The notes: generated by a model from the letters alone, not told the origin. Shown: positions 50,859 through 59,985, numbered from the stretch's first letter. The stretch is DNA of 64,000 bases from JACRCT01 sp049841135 (GCA_049841135.1 JASGHK010000004.1:806001-870000), one strand, 5' to 3'. Numbers and translations are program-made.

Positions 50859-51926
50859 ATGACTTCCAAGAAGACCGCCCTGTCTGCCGTCCTCCTCTCC
50901 TCTCTGCTCCCCCTCGCGGCGCTTGCCGCGGCGCCCAAGGCTCCCGCCAAGGGCACGCCGGCCAAGGCTGCGGAGCCCGCCAAGGCCGATCCGGCGCCCG
51001 CGCCCGCCAGCGGAGCCAAGCGCGTCCTCGCCGGCGACACCCTCCGGGGTGCGGCGCTCTACGGCGTGCACTGCGCTTCGTGCCACGGCAGCGACGGCCG
51101 CGGAGGCGGCCCGCTCGCGGCGACGCTGGGCGCGCCCGCCCCGTCCGACCTGCGCGAGCTCAGCTTCCTGATGCAGCGCACCGACGACGACCTGCAGCAA
51201 GCCATCTCCGCCGGCGGCAAGGGCCGCGGCGCGTCGTTCAAGATGCCTGCGTTCGGTGGGCAGCTGGGCGCGCTCGACGTCTGGGATCTGGTGGCCTTCA
51301 TCCGCCAGGGCCAGCCGTCGGTGGGCGAGTACTTCCCCAGCGCCGCCAAGTTCACCGCCAAGACCTACGCCTTCGACGCCGACGGCGTCCGCCGCCTCGA
51401 GACCGCGCTGGGCAAGCTCGAGGCCGACGAGGGCAAGATCGTGCTCGTCACCGCGTTCGGCGGCGACAAGGTCGAGGGCGACGAACCGGTCTACGTCCCG
51501 CACGATCCCCGCCTGCTCGACCAGCTCAAGCCGAAGCAGAAGTTGGGCTACCTGGCCTTCGGCCGCGTCAAGCTGCCCGACCTCCCGGAGATCCCCGTCT
51601 CCATCGCCTTGGACAAGGAAGGCGTCATCACCAAGCTCAACCCCAGCCTGGAAGGGCTGGCCGAGAAGGACCGGGCCAACGCCGCCAAGCTGCTCGCCGG
51701 CTACGAAGGCCAGGGCGGCAAGAAGTCGCCCTACGAGGAGCTGAAGGCGCCGGGCGCCACTCAGGCCGCGACGAAGGGCAAGAAGGCCCCGCCGCCCCCC
51801 AAGAAGAAGGACGAGCCCAAGGGCGCTGCCGAGGCCGCCAAGGCGCTCTCCCGTCCCTACCTGCGCACGGTGGAAGCCGCAGTCCAGTTCGACAAGGAGG
51901 AGCGCGAGCGCCACTGGGCCGATTAG
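50859..51926 (+). CDS. Monohaem c-type cytochrome with long C-terminal domain
   Basis: 355 residues, GGAGG ribosome site. Signal LSAVLLSSLLPLAALAAA, Ala/Pro linker, then a class I cytochrome c domain (GAALYGVHCASCHGSDGRGG, CASCH at about 71-75, distal Met in KMPAFGGQLGALDVWDLVAF). The remaining 200 residues are not cytochrome; they contain a Pro-rich stretch and a small alpha/beta domain (IVLVTAFGGDKVEGDEPVYV). Co-directional with the preceding cytochrome gene (14 bases apart) and with the DUF4388 gene. Confidence 0.85.
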   Translation: MTSKKTALSAVLLSSLLPLAALAAAPKAPAKGTPAKAAEPAKADPAPAPASGAKRVLAGDTLRGAALYGVHCASCHGSDGRGGGPLAATLGAPAPSDLRELSFLMQRTDDDLQQAISAGGKGRGASFKMPAFGGQLGALDVWDLVAFIRQGQPSVGEYFPSAAKFTAKTYAFDADGVRRLETALGKLEADEGKIVLVTAFGGDKVEGDEPVYVPHDPRLLDQLKPKQKLGYLAFGRVKLPDLPEIPVSIALDKEGVITKLNPSLEGLAEKDRANAAKLLAGYEGQGGKKSPYEELKAPGATQAATKGKKAPPPPKKKDEPKGAAEAAKALSRPYLRTVEAAVQFDKEERERHWAD

Positions 51927-51950
51927 GTTCAGGGACGTGTCAGCGCACCC

Positions 51951-53208
51951 ATGAGCGAGTTCGTCAAAGTCGATGGTCGGGGCGTCGTGCTCCCGGAGAA
52001 CGAGGCCGCCCAGGCGCGGCTGGCCCGCCAGGCTGGTCGCTTCTATCTGGCTCCGACGTCGCCGGACATCCTCCTGGGCGTGCGTGCGCCTTGCGAGGGC
52101 GGCAAGGCCGAGGTTCCGCGGGTCATCATGGCGGGCGACCTGTCGGGCGTGCAGCTGGCCGACATGGTCGCCTTCCTCAACCAGAGCCGCATCACCGGCA
52201 TCCTGAGGGTCGTCTCCCCAGCTGGCGAGCGGGCCATCGTCTTCAAGCAGGGTGACATCCACGGCGCCGCCTCGGACGATCCTGCCGACCGGGTCGGGGA
52301 GATCGCCGTTCGCCTGGGCCTGGTCACCCGGTCCCAGCTCGACCAGGTGCTCGCCAGCGACCCGCCGCCCAGCCGCGTCGGCCGGATGCTGGTGGAGGCT
52401 GGGTTCCTGCCGCCGCACGACCTTTGGCGCTGCCTGCAGCAACAGGTGAGCGAGGTCTTCCACGCGATCCTCCAGGCGCAGGAGGGCGCGTTCATGCTCG
52501 TCGACCAGCCGGTCGAGGACCGCGGTGCCCTGGCCATCAACACCCAGGGCCTGCTGATGGATGCCATCCGGCGCATCGACGAGATGAAGGAGTTCCGCAA
52601 GCGGCTCCCGTCGTCGGCGGCCTACGTGGTGCGGGTCAAGCCGGCGGGCCCCAAGCTCGAGCCGCAGGAGCGCGCGGTCTACGACCAGTGCAACGGCGAC
52701 GTGACCGTGCTGGACCTGGCCCAGAAGCTCAAGCTGACCGAGTTCGACGCCACCAAGAATCCTGCACCACCTGATCTCCATGGGCCTGGTGGCGGCCAAG
52801 AGCGCGCCGCAGACCGCTTCCGGCGTGGCCAAGGTGCCCACTCCCGAGGAGATCGGCGCGACGTTCAACGCCGTCTTCCGCCAGATCCTGTCGGAGGTCG
52901 CGAAGGTCAACATGGTCAAGGAGTTCGTCGCCGCGGCCAACGGCGCGCTCTTCCAGCAAGCCCAGAAGGCGCCGGTGCTCGTGAACGTCTCGTTCGCCCA
53001 GGACCTCGCGCTGGCGGGCCCGTTGCTCGAGAACCTCAAGCGGCTCGGGCAGCCTCCCGCCGACGCCGCGCGAACCCTCCACTCCGCCCTCTCGGAGCTG
53101 ATGTTCTTCCTGCTCTTCGAGGCCGGCGAGCTCTCGGATCCCGAAGCCGACGAGGAGCTCTCGCGGCGGGTCAAGGTGCTCCTCTCGCCCATCGAGGCCG
53201 CAGGGTGA
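51951..53208 (+). CDS. DUF4388-type (PATAN-like) signalling protein
   Basis: About 418 residues after repair. Residues about 64-230: AGDLSGVQLADMVAFLNQSR, ITGILRVVSPAGERAIVFKQ, GDIHGAASDDPADR, RVGRMLVEAGFL, the DUF4388 core common in myxobacteria. A C-terminal all-helical domain follows (EEIGATFNAVFRQILSEVAK). Cytoplasmic; likely a regulatory or scaffold protein linked to gliding or motility signalling in relatives. The frame breaks at 52757-52761, where AAGATCCTG reads AAGAATCCTG. The stop overlaps the truD GTG (GTGA). Confidence 0.82.
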
Positions 53209-54317
53209 GCGCCTCCAGTCTCCCGACCGGACAGCCCGATCCCTGGGCCGGCGCTCCGCTGGTGACGGCGGAGCTGCCCGGCGCGGGCGGCTCGATCCGC
53301 GCGACCCCCGAGGACTTCGAGGTCGAAGAGAGCCCGGCGTACCAGCCCTGCGGCGAGGGCTCGCACCTGTTCCTGTGGGTCGAGAAGCGCGGCCGCAACA
53401 CGCGCGAGGTGGCCAGCGAGATCGCCCGTGCCCTCAAGGTCGCCGAGCGCGACGTGGGCATCGCCGGCCAGAAGGACCGCCAGGCGCTCACCCGCCAGTT
53501 CATGTCGGTTCCCAACGCCCCCGGACGCCAGGCTTCGGGGCTCGCCGGCGAAGGCTGGCGGGTGCTCTCGGCCAAAGCGCACGGCAACAAGCTCAAGACC
53601 GGCCACCTGCTCGGCAACCGCTTCCGCATCCGCGTGCGGGGCGCGACCGCCGGAGCCGCCGAGCGCGCCCGCGCCACCGGTCAGGCCCTCGCCGAGCGCG
53701 GCCTCCCCAACCTCTTCGGCCCCCAGCGCTTCGGCCGCGGGGGCTCGAACGTGCCGCTGGGCAGGGCCCTGGTGCTGGGCGGTGAAGACCCGCAGCTCGC
53801 CCGCGCCCGGCGCGACCGGTTCCTGCGGCGCATCGCGGTCAGCGCCTACCAGTCGTGGCTCTTCAACCGCGTCCTGGCCGAGAGAGTGCGCGACGGCCTC
53901 TTCGCCTCCGCCGTGCCCGGCGACCTGATGAAGAAGCTGACGACGGGCGGCCTGTTCACCTGCGAATCAGCCCAGGCCGACGGCCCTCGGGTGGCGGCCT
54001 TCGAGATCTCGCCGACCGGCCCCATGTTCGGCCACCGGATGATGTCCCCCCAGTTCGACGCGCTCGCCCGCGAGGAGCGGGTGCTCGCCGAGGAGGGCCT
54101 CACGCTCGACCGCTTCGCGCCGCTCGGCCCCGACGCCGAAGGGACGCGCCGGCCGATGCGCCTGCCGCTCTCGCTCGCCGTGAGCGACGCCGACGACGCC
54201 GCAGGCACCTTCGTGCTCGAGTTCAGCCTGCCCAAGGGCTCGTTCGCCACGGCGGTGCTGCGCGAGGTCCTCAAGTCGGAGGTCCCCGAGGAGCTGCCCG
54301 AAGAGAAGGGCGACTGA
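53205..54317 (+). CDS. truD: tRNA pseudouridine(13) synthase TruD
   Basis: 370 residues from a GTG overlapping the previous stop. The catalytic Asp is in the TruD motif GIAGQKDRQALTRQ (about 90), with the second signature NLFGPQRFGRGG (about 175) and the C-terminal insertion domain. TruD makes pseudouridine at U13 of tRNA-Glu. Length and motifs are standard. Coupling to DUF4388 is accidental or regulatory; unknown. Confidence 0.9.
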   Translation: MSASSLPTGQPDPWAGAPLVTAELPGAGGSIRATPEDFEVEESPAYQPCGEGSHLFLWVEKRGRNTREVASEIARALKVAERDVGIAGQKDRQALTRQFMSVPNAPGRQASGLAGEGWRVLSAKAHGNKLKTGHLLGNRFRIRVRGATAGAAERARATGQALAERGLPNLFGPQRFGRGGSNVPLGRALVLGGEDPQLARARRDRFLRRIAVSAYQSWLFNRVLAERVRDGLFASAVPGDLMKKLTTGGLFTCESAQADGPRVAAFEISPTGPMFGHRMMSPQFDALAREERVLAEEGLTLDRFAPLGPDAEGTRRPMRLPLSLAVSDADDAAGTFVLEFSLPKGSFATAVLREVLKSEVPEELPEEKGD

Positions 54318-54498
54318 ACAGCCGTCAGTCGTGCGCTGGCGCGATGGCGCTGTTCGCGCGTCGCCAAACGACTGGCACTTCTCTCGCTCCGAGACCTGGC
54401 GTGCCAGACCTCCGTGCCGCGGCGGCGGTGCCGGTTTGTCGGGAAGAGCGTACCTACTTCAGCAACCCAGCCGCGGCACCACGGCCCCGGCCGAAAAG

Positions 54499-54534
54499 CT
54501 TCGGGGCGGGCCCGGATTCGAGCCCACCCCGAAG
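54499..54534. repeat. Strong hairpin after truD
   Basis: CTTCGGGG at 54499-54506 pairs with CCCCGAAG at 54527-54534, with an inner GGGC/GCCC stem. No T-run follows on the plus strand, so it is not a classical terminator. The 247-base gap 54318-54564 otherwise shows no gene. Confidence 0.6.
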
Positions 54535-54564
54535 AACACTGCTTCGGCTTCTAGCCGCTCGCCG

Positions 54565-55752
54565 CTAGCCCGAGGTCTGCTCGAGGTACTTGGCGCCCTG
54601 GTGGGCGACGTACGCGAGGATGGCGACCTCGGTATCGGTGAAGTGAGAGGTGCCCTTCTTGTTGATGACCTCGATGCAGCCGAAGGTGCGCCCGCCGGAG
54701 ACCATGGGCGCGCAGAGGATGGACTGGGTGTCGTAGCCCAGCTTCTGGCTGACGTTCTTGTAGAAGCGCGGATCCTTCTGCGTGTCGGAGATGGCGAGGC
54801 TGACCGCCTCCAGGGCGCAGAAGCCGACGATGCCCACGCCCACCGGCATGCGCAGCTTCAAGCGCTTGAGCTCGGCGGCCTTGGGGCCTCGCGCCGAGCT
54901 GAGCGACAGGTCGTTGTTGCCGAAGTCGACGACGAAGACCGAGCCCGACTCGGCGGGAATCTTCTCCAGCGCCAGGTCCAGGAGGAAGGTCAGGCCCTGC
55001 TCCTGCTCGAGGTCGAAGGCCTCCTGGGTGCGCTCGAAGAGGTCGCTCAGGACGTCCTCGATGTGCGTCTGCGTCTTGGTGCGGCCGATGGGGCCGGCGA
55101 TGGGCGCGGAGGGCTTCTCGACCTGCTCGACGCTGTGGGCCTCGGCCTCCTTGGGGGCCGGAGGCGGCGCGAGCTTCCTCTCCGGAACCTTGGCCTTGGG
55201 CGCCGCTTCGGCGGCCTTGGCCTGGGGGCGGGCGGGCGTGGTCAGCGCAGGTTCGGCCTTCGGGGCCGGCTTCTTCTCGGGCTTGGCTGCTGCCGGCGGA
55301 GGCGGCGCAGGCTTCTCGACCTTGGCCACCGGCTTCTTCGCCGGGCGGACGGGTTCGGGCTGCCGTGCGGGAGGAGGCGGCTCGACGGCCGGCATCTCCT
55401 TGGGGGTGGGGGCGTCGCCGCCGGGCAGCTCTTCCTCGACGGCGCGGAGCGGGATGGGCGCCGGCTGCTGGAGCGGGATGGGGGCCGCCTGCTGCAGGGG
55501 GATGGGCGCGGCAGCGGCCGCCGCCTCGTCGAGCTCCTTGATGCGGAACACCCGGCCCGAGAGCGAGTCGGTCACGTGGATGGAGTTGTCCTCCATGATG
55601 TCCACGAGGAGGTTCTGGACCTGCGCGCCCTGCTCGCCGAGCTTCTTGAGGCCGATCTTGAGGGCGGCCATCCAGTTGTCGGCGTCGACCTTGAGGGTGA
55701 GGTTGAACTCGCCCTCGCGGGCTGCGGGCAGGAAGACCTCGTACTTCGCCAT
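54565..55752 (-). CDS. GAF-domain protein with N-terminal conserved domain
   Basis: 395 residues. N-terminal domain of about 70 residues (MAKYEVFLPAAREGEFNLTL...DADNWMAALKIGLKKLGEQG), then a Pro/Ala/Lys linker of about 150 residues, then a helix linked to a GAF domain (about 250-395: GLTFLLDLALEKIPAESGSV, GIVGFCALEAVSLAI, LCAPMVSGGRTFGCIEVINK, GTSHFTDTEVAILAYVAHQG). GAF domains bind small ligands or cyclic nucleotides; no output domain is attached. Cytoplasmic sensor of unknown ligand. Confidence 0.85.
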   Translation of the reverse strand: MAKYEVFLPAAREGEFNLTLKVDADNWMAALKIGLKKLGEQGAQVQNLLVDIMEDNSIHVTDSLSGRVFRIKELDEAAAAAAPIPLQQAAPIPLQQPAPIPLRAVEEELPGGDAPTPKEMPAVEPPPPARQPEPVRPAKKPVAKVEKPAPPPPAAAKPEKKPAPKAEPALTTPARPQAKAAEAAPKAKVPERKLAPPPAPKEAEAHSVEQVEKPSAPIAGPIGRTKTQTHIEDVLSDLFERTQEAFDLEQEQGLTFLLDLALEKIPAESGSVFVVDFGNNDLSLSSARGPKAAELKRLKLRMPVGVGIVGFCALEAVSLAISDTQKDPRFYKNVSQKLGYDTQSILCAPMVSGGRTFGCIEVINKKGTSHFTDTEVAILAYVAHQGAKYLEQTSG

Positions 55753-55839
55753 GACGCTTGCCTCCCAGGCGGTGGCTCTTGGTAGGCCGATCGCGTATCA
55801 GACCGGCCGCGGGTGCGCAACGTAGCGACTTCATAGACG

Positions 55840-55869
55840 AAGGGCGGCCCGGGGGACCGGACCGCCCTT
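55840..55869 (-). terminator. Hairpin downstream of the four-haem cytochrome gene
   Basis: AAGGGCGG at 55840-55847 pairs with CCGCCCTT at 55862-55869, with additional GGTCC pairing inside. Lies 27 bases past the stop of the minus-strand cytochrome gene. Weak T content, so a tentative terminator. Confidence 0.45.
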
Positions 55870-55895
55870 CCGTGAATCCGTGAGGCGCCGCCGGA

Positions 55896-56402
55896 CTACT
55901 TCTTCGGCTGCTTGTGCTCGATCTTCTTGGCGGCCTCGGCGAACTTGAAGCCCTTGAAGGTCGGGCTCTCCTTGTTGTGGCAGGTCAGGCAGACCTTCTC
56001 GGCCGGCTTCTTGACGATCTCGTCGTCGGCCACCTTGGCGCCGCCCTCGTCGGCCATGCGGGCCCTCACGTGCTTGCTGGCGGGGCCGTGGCAGGACTCG
56101 CACTGCACGCCCTGGCCATCCTTGAAGCTCTTGGCCTTGGCGTCAGCGGCCAGGCCCGCGCCGGTGTCATGACACTTGAGGCACTTGGCGTCGGTGGCAG
56201 CGTCCTTGTTGATCTTCTTGGCGGCGTCGGTGGCGAGCGCTTCCTGGGCCTTGGCGTGGGGGCCCGCCTTCATCGTCGCGTGGATCTCCTTGTGGCAGCT
56301 CTTGCACTTGTCTGCTCCGACGTACTGGTCGGCAGCCTGGGAGACGGCAGGAACGAGCGCCGCGGCGACGACGACGGCCGCGAGCTTGAGCGACTTGAAC
56401 AT
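55896..56402 (-). CDS. Four-haem c-type cytochrome
   Basis: 168 residues. Signal LKLAAVVVAAALVPAVSQAA. Four CxxCH motifs: CKSCH, CLKCH, CESCH, CLTCH. Arrangement and length resemble small tetrahaem cytochromes of the c554 kind. Periplasmic electron carrier. Rich in Lys, so basic overall. It precedes on the same strand no other gene for 143 bases and is divergent from the CBS gene at 56666. Confidence 0.9.
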   Translation of the reverse strand: MFKSLKLAAVVVAAALVPAVSQAADQYVGADKCKSCHKEIHATMKAGPHAKAQEALATDAAKKINKDAATDAKCLKCHDTGAGLAADAKAKSFKDGQGVQCESCHGPASKHVRARMADEGGAKVADDEIVKKPAEKVCLTCHNKESPTFKGFKFAEAAKKIEHKQPKK

Positions 56403-56665
56403 GTTCTTCTCCTTCTGGACGGGTTTGCGTGGGGTTCGGCGTCAGCGACCGCCGCTCATCGGACGTCGCACGGGCTTGGGATGTTCAGCGCCCGCGCGCG
56501 CCCGACACTCTACCAAGAGGGCTACCGAGCCCTCGTGCGATTTTTCGGGTGCCAGTCGAAGTGTTCTGCCACCCCAAGCGGGGCGAGGCAAAGCAGGGGG
56601 GACGGATCGCCGCGATCGCTCCCATGTGGCACAATGCCGAGGTCGCATTGGCCGGGGGGGCCGTC

Positions 56666-57022
56666 ATGGAACCACTGGGACGGGTGATGTGCCGTGCCGT
56701 CGTGGGAGTCAGCCCGCGGACCGGCGCCCACGAAGCAGAGGCCGTCGCGATGGCCTCGGGGGTCGACCACCTGCTGGTCTTCGACTGGGAACACCTGGTC
56801 GGCGTCGCGAGCCTGAGCGCGCTGCGGCGCGCCGCCGAGGCGGCCACGGTGAGCGACTGCATGGTCGTCCCGGTGACGACCATCAGCGCCAGCGCGTCGG
56901 TGGAGCAAGCCGCCGACTTGATGCGCAGTACCGAAGCCACCTGCCTCCCCGTCGTCGCCGGCGGGCTCATCCTGGGCGTGGTGACCCGGGACCAGCTCGA
57001 CGCGCCCTGCCAGCGGCACTGA
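56666..57022 (+). CDS. Two-CBS-domain protein
   Basis: 118 residues from the ATG at 56666. One CBS pair: LGRVMCRAVVGVSPRTGAHE, HLLVFDWEHLVGVASLSALR, VSDCMVVPVTTISASASVEQ, CLPVVAGGLILGVVTRDQLD. Adenosine-ligand sensing is the family function. Longer in-frame sequence exists upstream without CBS features. It ends eight bases before the convergent small membrane protein gene. Confidence 0.75.
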   Translation: MEPLGRVMCRAVVGVSPRTGAHEAEAVAMASGVDHLLVFDWEHLVGVASLSALRRAAEAATVSDCMVVPVTTISASASVEQAADLMRSTEATCLPVVAGGLILGVVTRDQLDAPCQRH

Positions 57023-57029
57023 CCGACGA

Positions 57030-57365
57030 CTAGCCCTTCGGTGCTTCCGCCGGATCGGCCGGATCGGCCGGTGCGGCCGGTGCGGCCTCGTCGGTCTTGG
57101 CCGCGGCTCCGCCCGCCTTGCCCGTCAGCTTCGCGTACAGCGCGTAGAAGACCATCACGAAGCCGATGGCCGGCGTGAAGAACATCGCCATCGACGCCAT
57201 CAGCACGACGACGATGGGGATGGCCGGCAACGGCAGGTCGACGAACTTGTCGTCGGGGGTTCCTGGCAGGGCGCCGACCCGGGTGCGGACGGCGGCAATC
57301 TCCCAGCGACGGAGGTTCCAGTAGTAGCCGCCCGAGACCTTCTCGCCTGCAGAGTAGCGCTTCAT
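57030..57365 (-). CDS. Small membrane protein of the multihaem module
   Basis: 111 residues. Basic N-terminus (MKRYSAGEKVSGGYYWNLRR) and two membrane helices or one bent helix in AIPIVVVLMASMAMFFTPAI, GFVMVFYALYAKLTG, then an Ala/Pro tail. Lies 13 bases downstream of the cytochrome b gene on the same strand, so it belongs to the cytochrome c-b operon. Could be a small stabilising subunit. No family recognised. Confidence 0.7.
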   Translation of the reverse strand: MKRYSAGEKVSGGYYWNLRRWEIAAVRTRVGALPGTPDDKFVDLPLPAIPIVVVLMASMAMFFTPAIGFVMVFYALYAKLTGKAGGAAAKTDEAAPAAPADPADPAEAPKG

Positions 57366-57378
57366 TCGTGGGACTCCC

Positions 57379-58095
57379 TCAGGACGGCTTCTCGGCGTCG
57401 ACCTTGGCCTGGGCGTCGATGCGCGCCAGCTCCAGCGGGTGCTCGTGCTCCATCCGCTCGCGGCTCATCTTCCCGTGGAACATGCCCTTGTCGAAGGGGA
57501 AGACCTCGGGGGAGAGGTGGGCGTTGTAGATGTGCCAGAAGAGGATGACCAGGAAGGCCATCAGCGCCTCGCTGCCGTGCGCCACCTTGGCCATCGGCAC
57601 GAACTGGCCCGGGAGGATCCAGGTCGCCCAGCTCGGGAAGAGCAGGATGAACCCGGTGGAGATCATGATCATCCCGCCGAAGGCGACCCCCCAGTACTCG
57701 AACTTCTGCTTGTACTCGAAGCGGTCGTACTTCGGGTGCTCGTCGGTGAGCCCGAGCTGGTTCTTGAGCGCGAGGATGGCGTCGGTGAAGTCCTTGCGGG
57801 TGGGGACGATGGAGAAGTCGACCGAGCGGCGCAAGAGGTCCGCCAGCGCGACGCTGAAGTGGAAGAAGACCAGCAGCGTGAAGACGAGCCCGGTGCCGCG
57901 GTGGATCCACCGCATGGACTCGATGCCGCCGAAGATGCTGGTGACGATCTGCGACCACCGCTCCTCGGGCCAGCGCTGCGGCAAGCCGGTGACCACCAGC
58001 GTGGTGAAGACGATCATCTGGGCGAAGTGCTCGAAGCGCGCCTTCAGGTCGAAGCGGTCGACCATCGGCCCTGACCCGTGATTGCTGTCGCTCAC
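57379..58095 (-). CDS. Membrane cytochrome b subunit, formate dehydrogenase gamma-like
   Basis: 238 residues from a GTG overlapping the stop of the cytochrome c gene (GTGA). Four membrane helices: FEHFAQMIVFTTLVVTGLPQ with His, MRWIHRGTGLVFTLLVFFHF with two His spaced for haem b, WGVAFGGMIMISTGFILLFP, ALMAFLVILFWHIYNAHLS with His. The pattern is that of FdnI/HydC-type dihaem cytochromes b, which exchange electrons with quinone. It is the membrane partner of the nine-haem protein. Confidence 0.85.
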   Translation of the reverse strand: MSDSNHGSGPMVDRFDLKARFEHFAQMIVFTTLVVTGLPQRWPEERWSQIVTSIFGGIESMRWIHRGTGLVFTLLVFFHFSVALADLLRRSVDFSIVPTRKDFTDAILALKNQLGLTDEHPKYDRFEYKQKFEYWGVAFGGMIMISTGFILLFPSWATWILPGQFVPMAKVAHGSEALMAFLVILFWHIYNAHLSPEVFPFDKGMFHGKMSRERMEHEHPLELARIDAQAKVDAEKPS

Positions 58096-59252
58096 TTGGA
58101 GTGCCTCCACGACTTCCGCAGGTGCAGGCCGATCTGCAGGATGAGCCCGCCGATCACGAAGGGGATGAACAGCTTGTAGAAGACGCTCATGCCGTAGACG
58201 AGCGGCGCCTTCTTCAGCGTCGGCTCGTAGTGCGACAGCCACGAGGCCGGGAAGTTGTCCTTGGCCTGCGGGTGGCACTTCTGGCACGTCTTGGTCAGGT
58301 TGGCCTTGAGCACGTGCGAGTTGGGGGCGTCGGTCTTCACGATGTCGTGGATGCCGTGGCAGTCGGTGCACAGCGCCACCAGCGGGGCCTGGTTCTCGCT
58401 CTTGAGCATGGAGACCGTCGAGCCGTGGAAGTCGGCGAGGTAGGTCTTGAGCACGTTGGGCGAGATTCCGTACTTCTCCATCTTCTTCGGGTCGGAGTGG
58501 CAGGTGCCGCACTTGTCGGGCTGGTTGAGCCGCGCCTGCACCGCCTTGGGGTCGGTGATGGCGTGCGAGGCGTGGCAGTCGGTGCAGGCCGGAACGTCGG
58601 GGTTGCCCGAGAGCAACGCCTCGCCGTGGACGCTCTTGACGAACTCCGCCTCGATCTTCGCGTGGCACTTGCCGCAGGTCTTGTCGATGGTCTTCCGGTC
58701 CGCGGCGGGGTTGTGGGCGTCGTGGCCGCCGTGGCAGTCGACGCAGGTGGCGGCGTCCTTCTTGCCCGCCTCCAGCGCCTTGCGGTGGACGCTGTCCTTC
58801 ATCAGCTTGCCGTTCTCGACGTGGCAGGTCTCGCAGTTCTTGGCGAGGTTGGTGGTGAACTCGCGGCGGGTGTCGTAGCGCTGCTTGGGATGCCCGCCCT
58901 CGGTGCCCCGCATCTGGACGTGGCAGTCGGTGCAGCCGTGCTTGGCGTGCACCGACTTCTGCAGCACCGCCTCGTCGACGTAGAGCGGGAGCTCCTCGCC
59001 GCTCTTGAGCGTGCGGACCATGTCCTCTTCGGAGTGGCAGCCCAGGCAGTCGGAGCGCTCGCCGCTCAGCTTGACCGGCGGCCCGCCCGGCACCTTGACC
59101 AGCCCGCCGTCGGCGCCGGGCGAGGGCGCAGCCGCGGCGGCAGGGGCGGCCGCTGCCGGCTCGGAGGGGGCAGCGGGTGCGGCTTCCTCGGCCCGCGCCA
59201 AGCCGGGGACGACGACCAGCAGCGCGACGATCAGGAGCGGTAGAGACCTCAT
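58092..59252 (-). CDS. Nine-haem c-type cytochrome, membrane anchored
   Basis: 386 residues. Signal peptide LPLLIVALLVVVPGLARA, then a Pro/Ala linker. Nine CxxCH motifs: CLGCH, CTDCH, CETCH, CVDCH, CGKCH, CTDCH, CGTCH, CTDCH, CQKCH. A C-terminal membrane helix FYKLFIPFVIGGLILQIG. Periplasmic electron wire coupled to the adjacent cytochrome b; donor or acceptor unknown (options are tetrathionate, nitrite, or extracellular electron transfer). Upstream region holds a dyad (59383-59396). Confidence 0.88.
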   Translation of the reverse strand: MRSLPLLIVALLVVVPGLARAEEAAPAAPSEPAAAAPAAAAAPSPGADGGLVKVPGGPPVKLSGERSDCLGCHSEEDMVRTLKSGEELPLYVDEAVLQKSVHAKHGCTDCHVQMRGTEGGHPKQRYDTRREFTTNLAKNCETCHVENGKLMKDSVHRKALEAGKKDAATCVDCHGGHDAHNPAADRKTIDKTCGKCHAKIEAEFVKSVHGEALLSGNPDVPACTDCHASHAITDPKAVQARLNQPDKCGTCHSDPKKMEKYGISPNVLKTYLADFHGSTVSMLKSENQAPLVALCTDCHGIHDIVKTDAPNSHVLKANLTKTCQKCHPQAKDNFPASWLSHYEPTLKKAPLVYGMSVFYKLFIPFVIGGLILQIGLHLRKSWRHSK

Positions 59253-59382
59253 CCGGTTCCGTCCTCGAATCCCGTCCCCCGTGTCGTGCATCCAACGTCC
59301 GCGGGAAGTGCGGACGCTTCGGTCCCCCCACCCATGTGTGGGGAGCGCGCGCCGGAGCGACGATGAGTTTGCTAACAAAACA

Positions 59383-59396
59383 GGACACTGGTGTCC
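59383..59396. promoter_or_regulatory. Possible operator upstream of the nine-haem operon
   Basis: GGACAC, TG, GTGTCC in the 199-base gap between the divergent-spaced genes at 59252 and 59452. AT-rich flanks (GCTAACAAAACA) suggest a promoter region on the minus strand. No regulator identified. Confidence 0.35.
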
Positions 59397-59451
59397 ATAC
59401 AACCCACGGGGGGTCGGGACATGGCTCCGAATAGTCCAGGTAGTTGTGTTT

Positions 59452-59985
59452 TTAGGACTTTTCGCCCGCGGCCTTCTTGCGCTTGTTTCCCAAGCTCCAG
59501 CGTTCGCAGAGCCAGTCGGCGAGCGCCTGGACCTGTCCTGGCTTGAAGCGCGGCAGTGCCCGCCGCGGTGTGTCGTCGCTGACCACCGCCAGGATCGCCG
59601 GGTCGGAGTCCGCCAGGAAGCGCCGGCTCACCGGCCGGCGGTGGACCTCGATGCGCGGCAGGTCGGAGTGCTTGAAGCCCTCGCAGAGCACGACGTCCGC
59701 CCCAACGAAGAGCGGAGCGAGCGAGCGCGGGTCCTCCAGGGGTGGGCCAAACCAAGCGAGCTCGCTGCGGCCCATCAAGGCGACGCCGAGCGCCCCGGCC
59801 TCGCGCAGCTTGCTCGAGTCGCTTCCTGGCTTGTCGAACCCCTGGTGGTGCGAGTGCTTGATGGCGGCCACCCTGAGCCCACGCCGGGTCAGCGCGCTCA
59901 CCAGGCGGACCAGGAGGCGGGTCTTGCCGACCCCGCTCGGGCCCACGAACGCGACCAGCTTCACCTCGCCCGTCCGTCGCTTCAC
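59452..59985 (-). CDS. mobB: Molybdopterin-guanine dinucleotide biosynthesis adaptor MobB
   Basis: 177 residues from a GTG that overlaps the moeA stop (GTGA). P-loop GPSGVGKTRLLVRLV at the start, IKHSHHQGFDKPGSDS in the middle, typical of MobB GTP-binding proteins. Supports the last step of molybdenum cofactor synthesis. moeA-mobB order is common. Implies a molybdoenzyme elsewhere in the genome. Confidence 0.88.
   Translation of the reverse strand: MKRRTGEVKLVAFVGPSGVGKTRLLVRLVSALTRRGLRVAAIKHSHHQGFDKPGSDSSKLREAGALGVALMGRSELAWFGPPLEDPRSLAPLFVGADVVLCEGFKHSDLPRIEVHRRPVSRRFLADSDPAILAVVSDDTPRRALPRFKPGQVQALADWLCERWSLGNKRKKAAGEKS

Noticed and set aside
54499..54534. Hairpin after truD read as a tRNA remnant because of GGATTCGAGCCC
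   Set aside because: The T-arm-like piece does not fit a cloverleaf; no acceptor or anticodon arm can be built.
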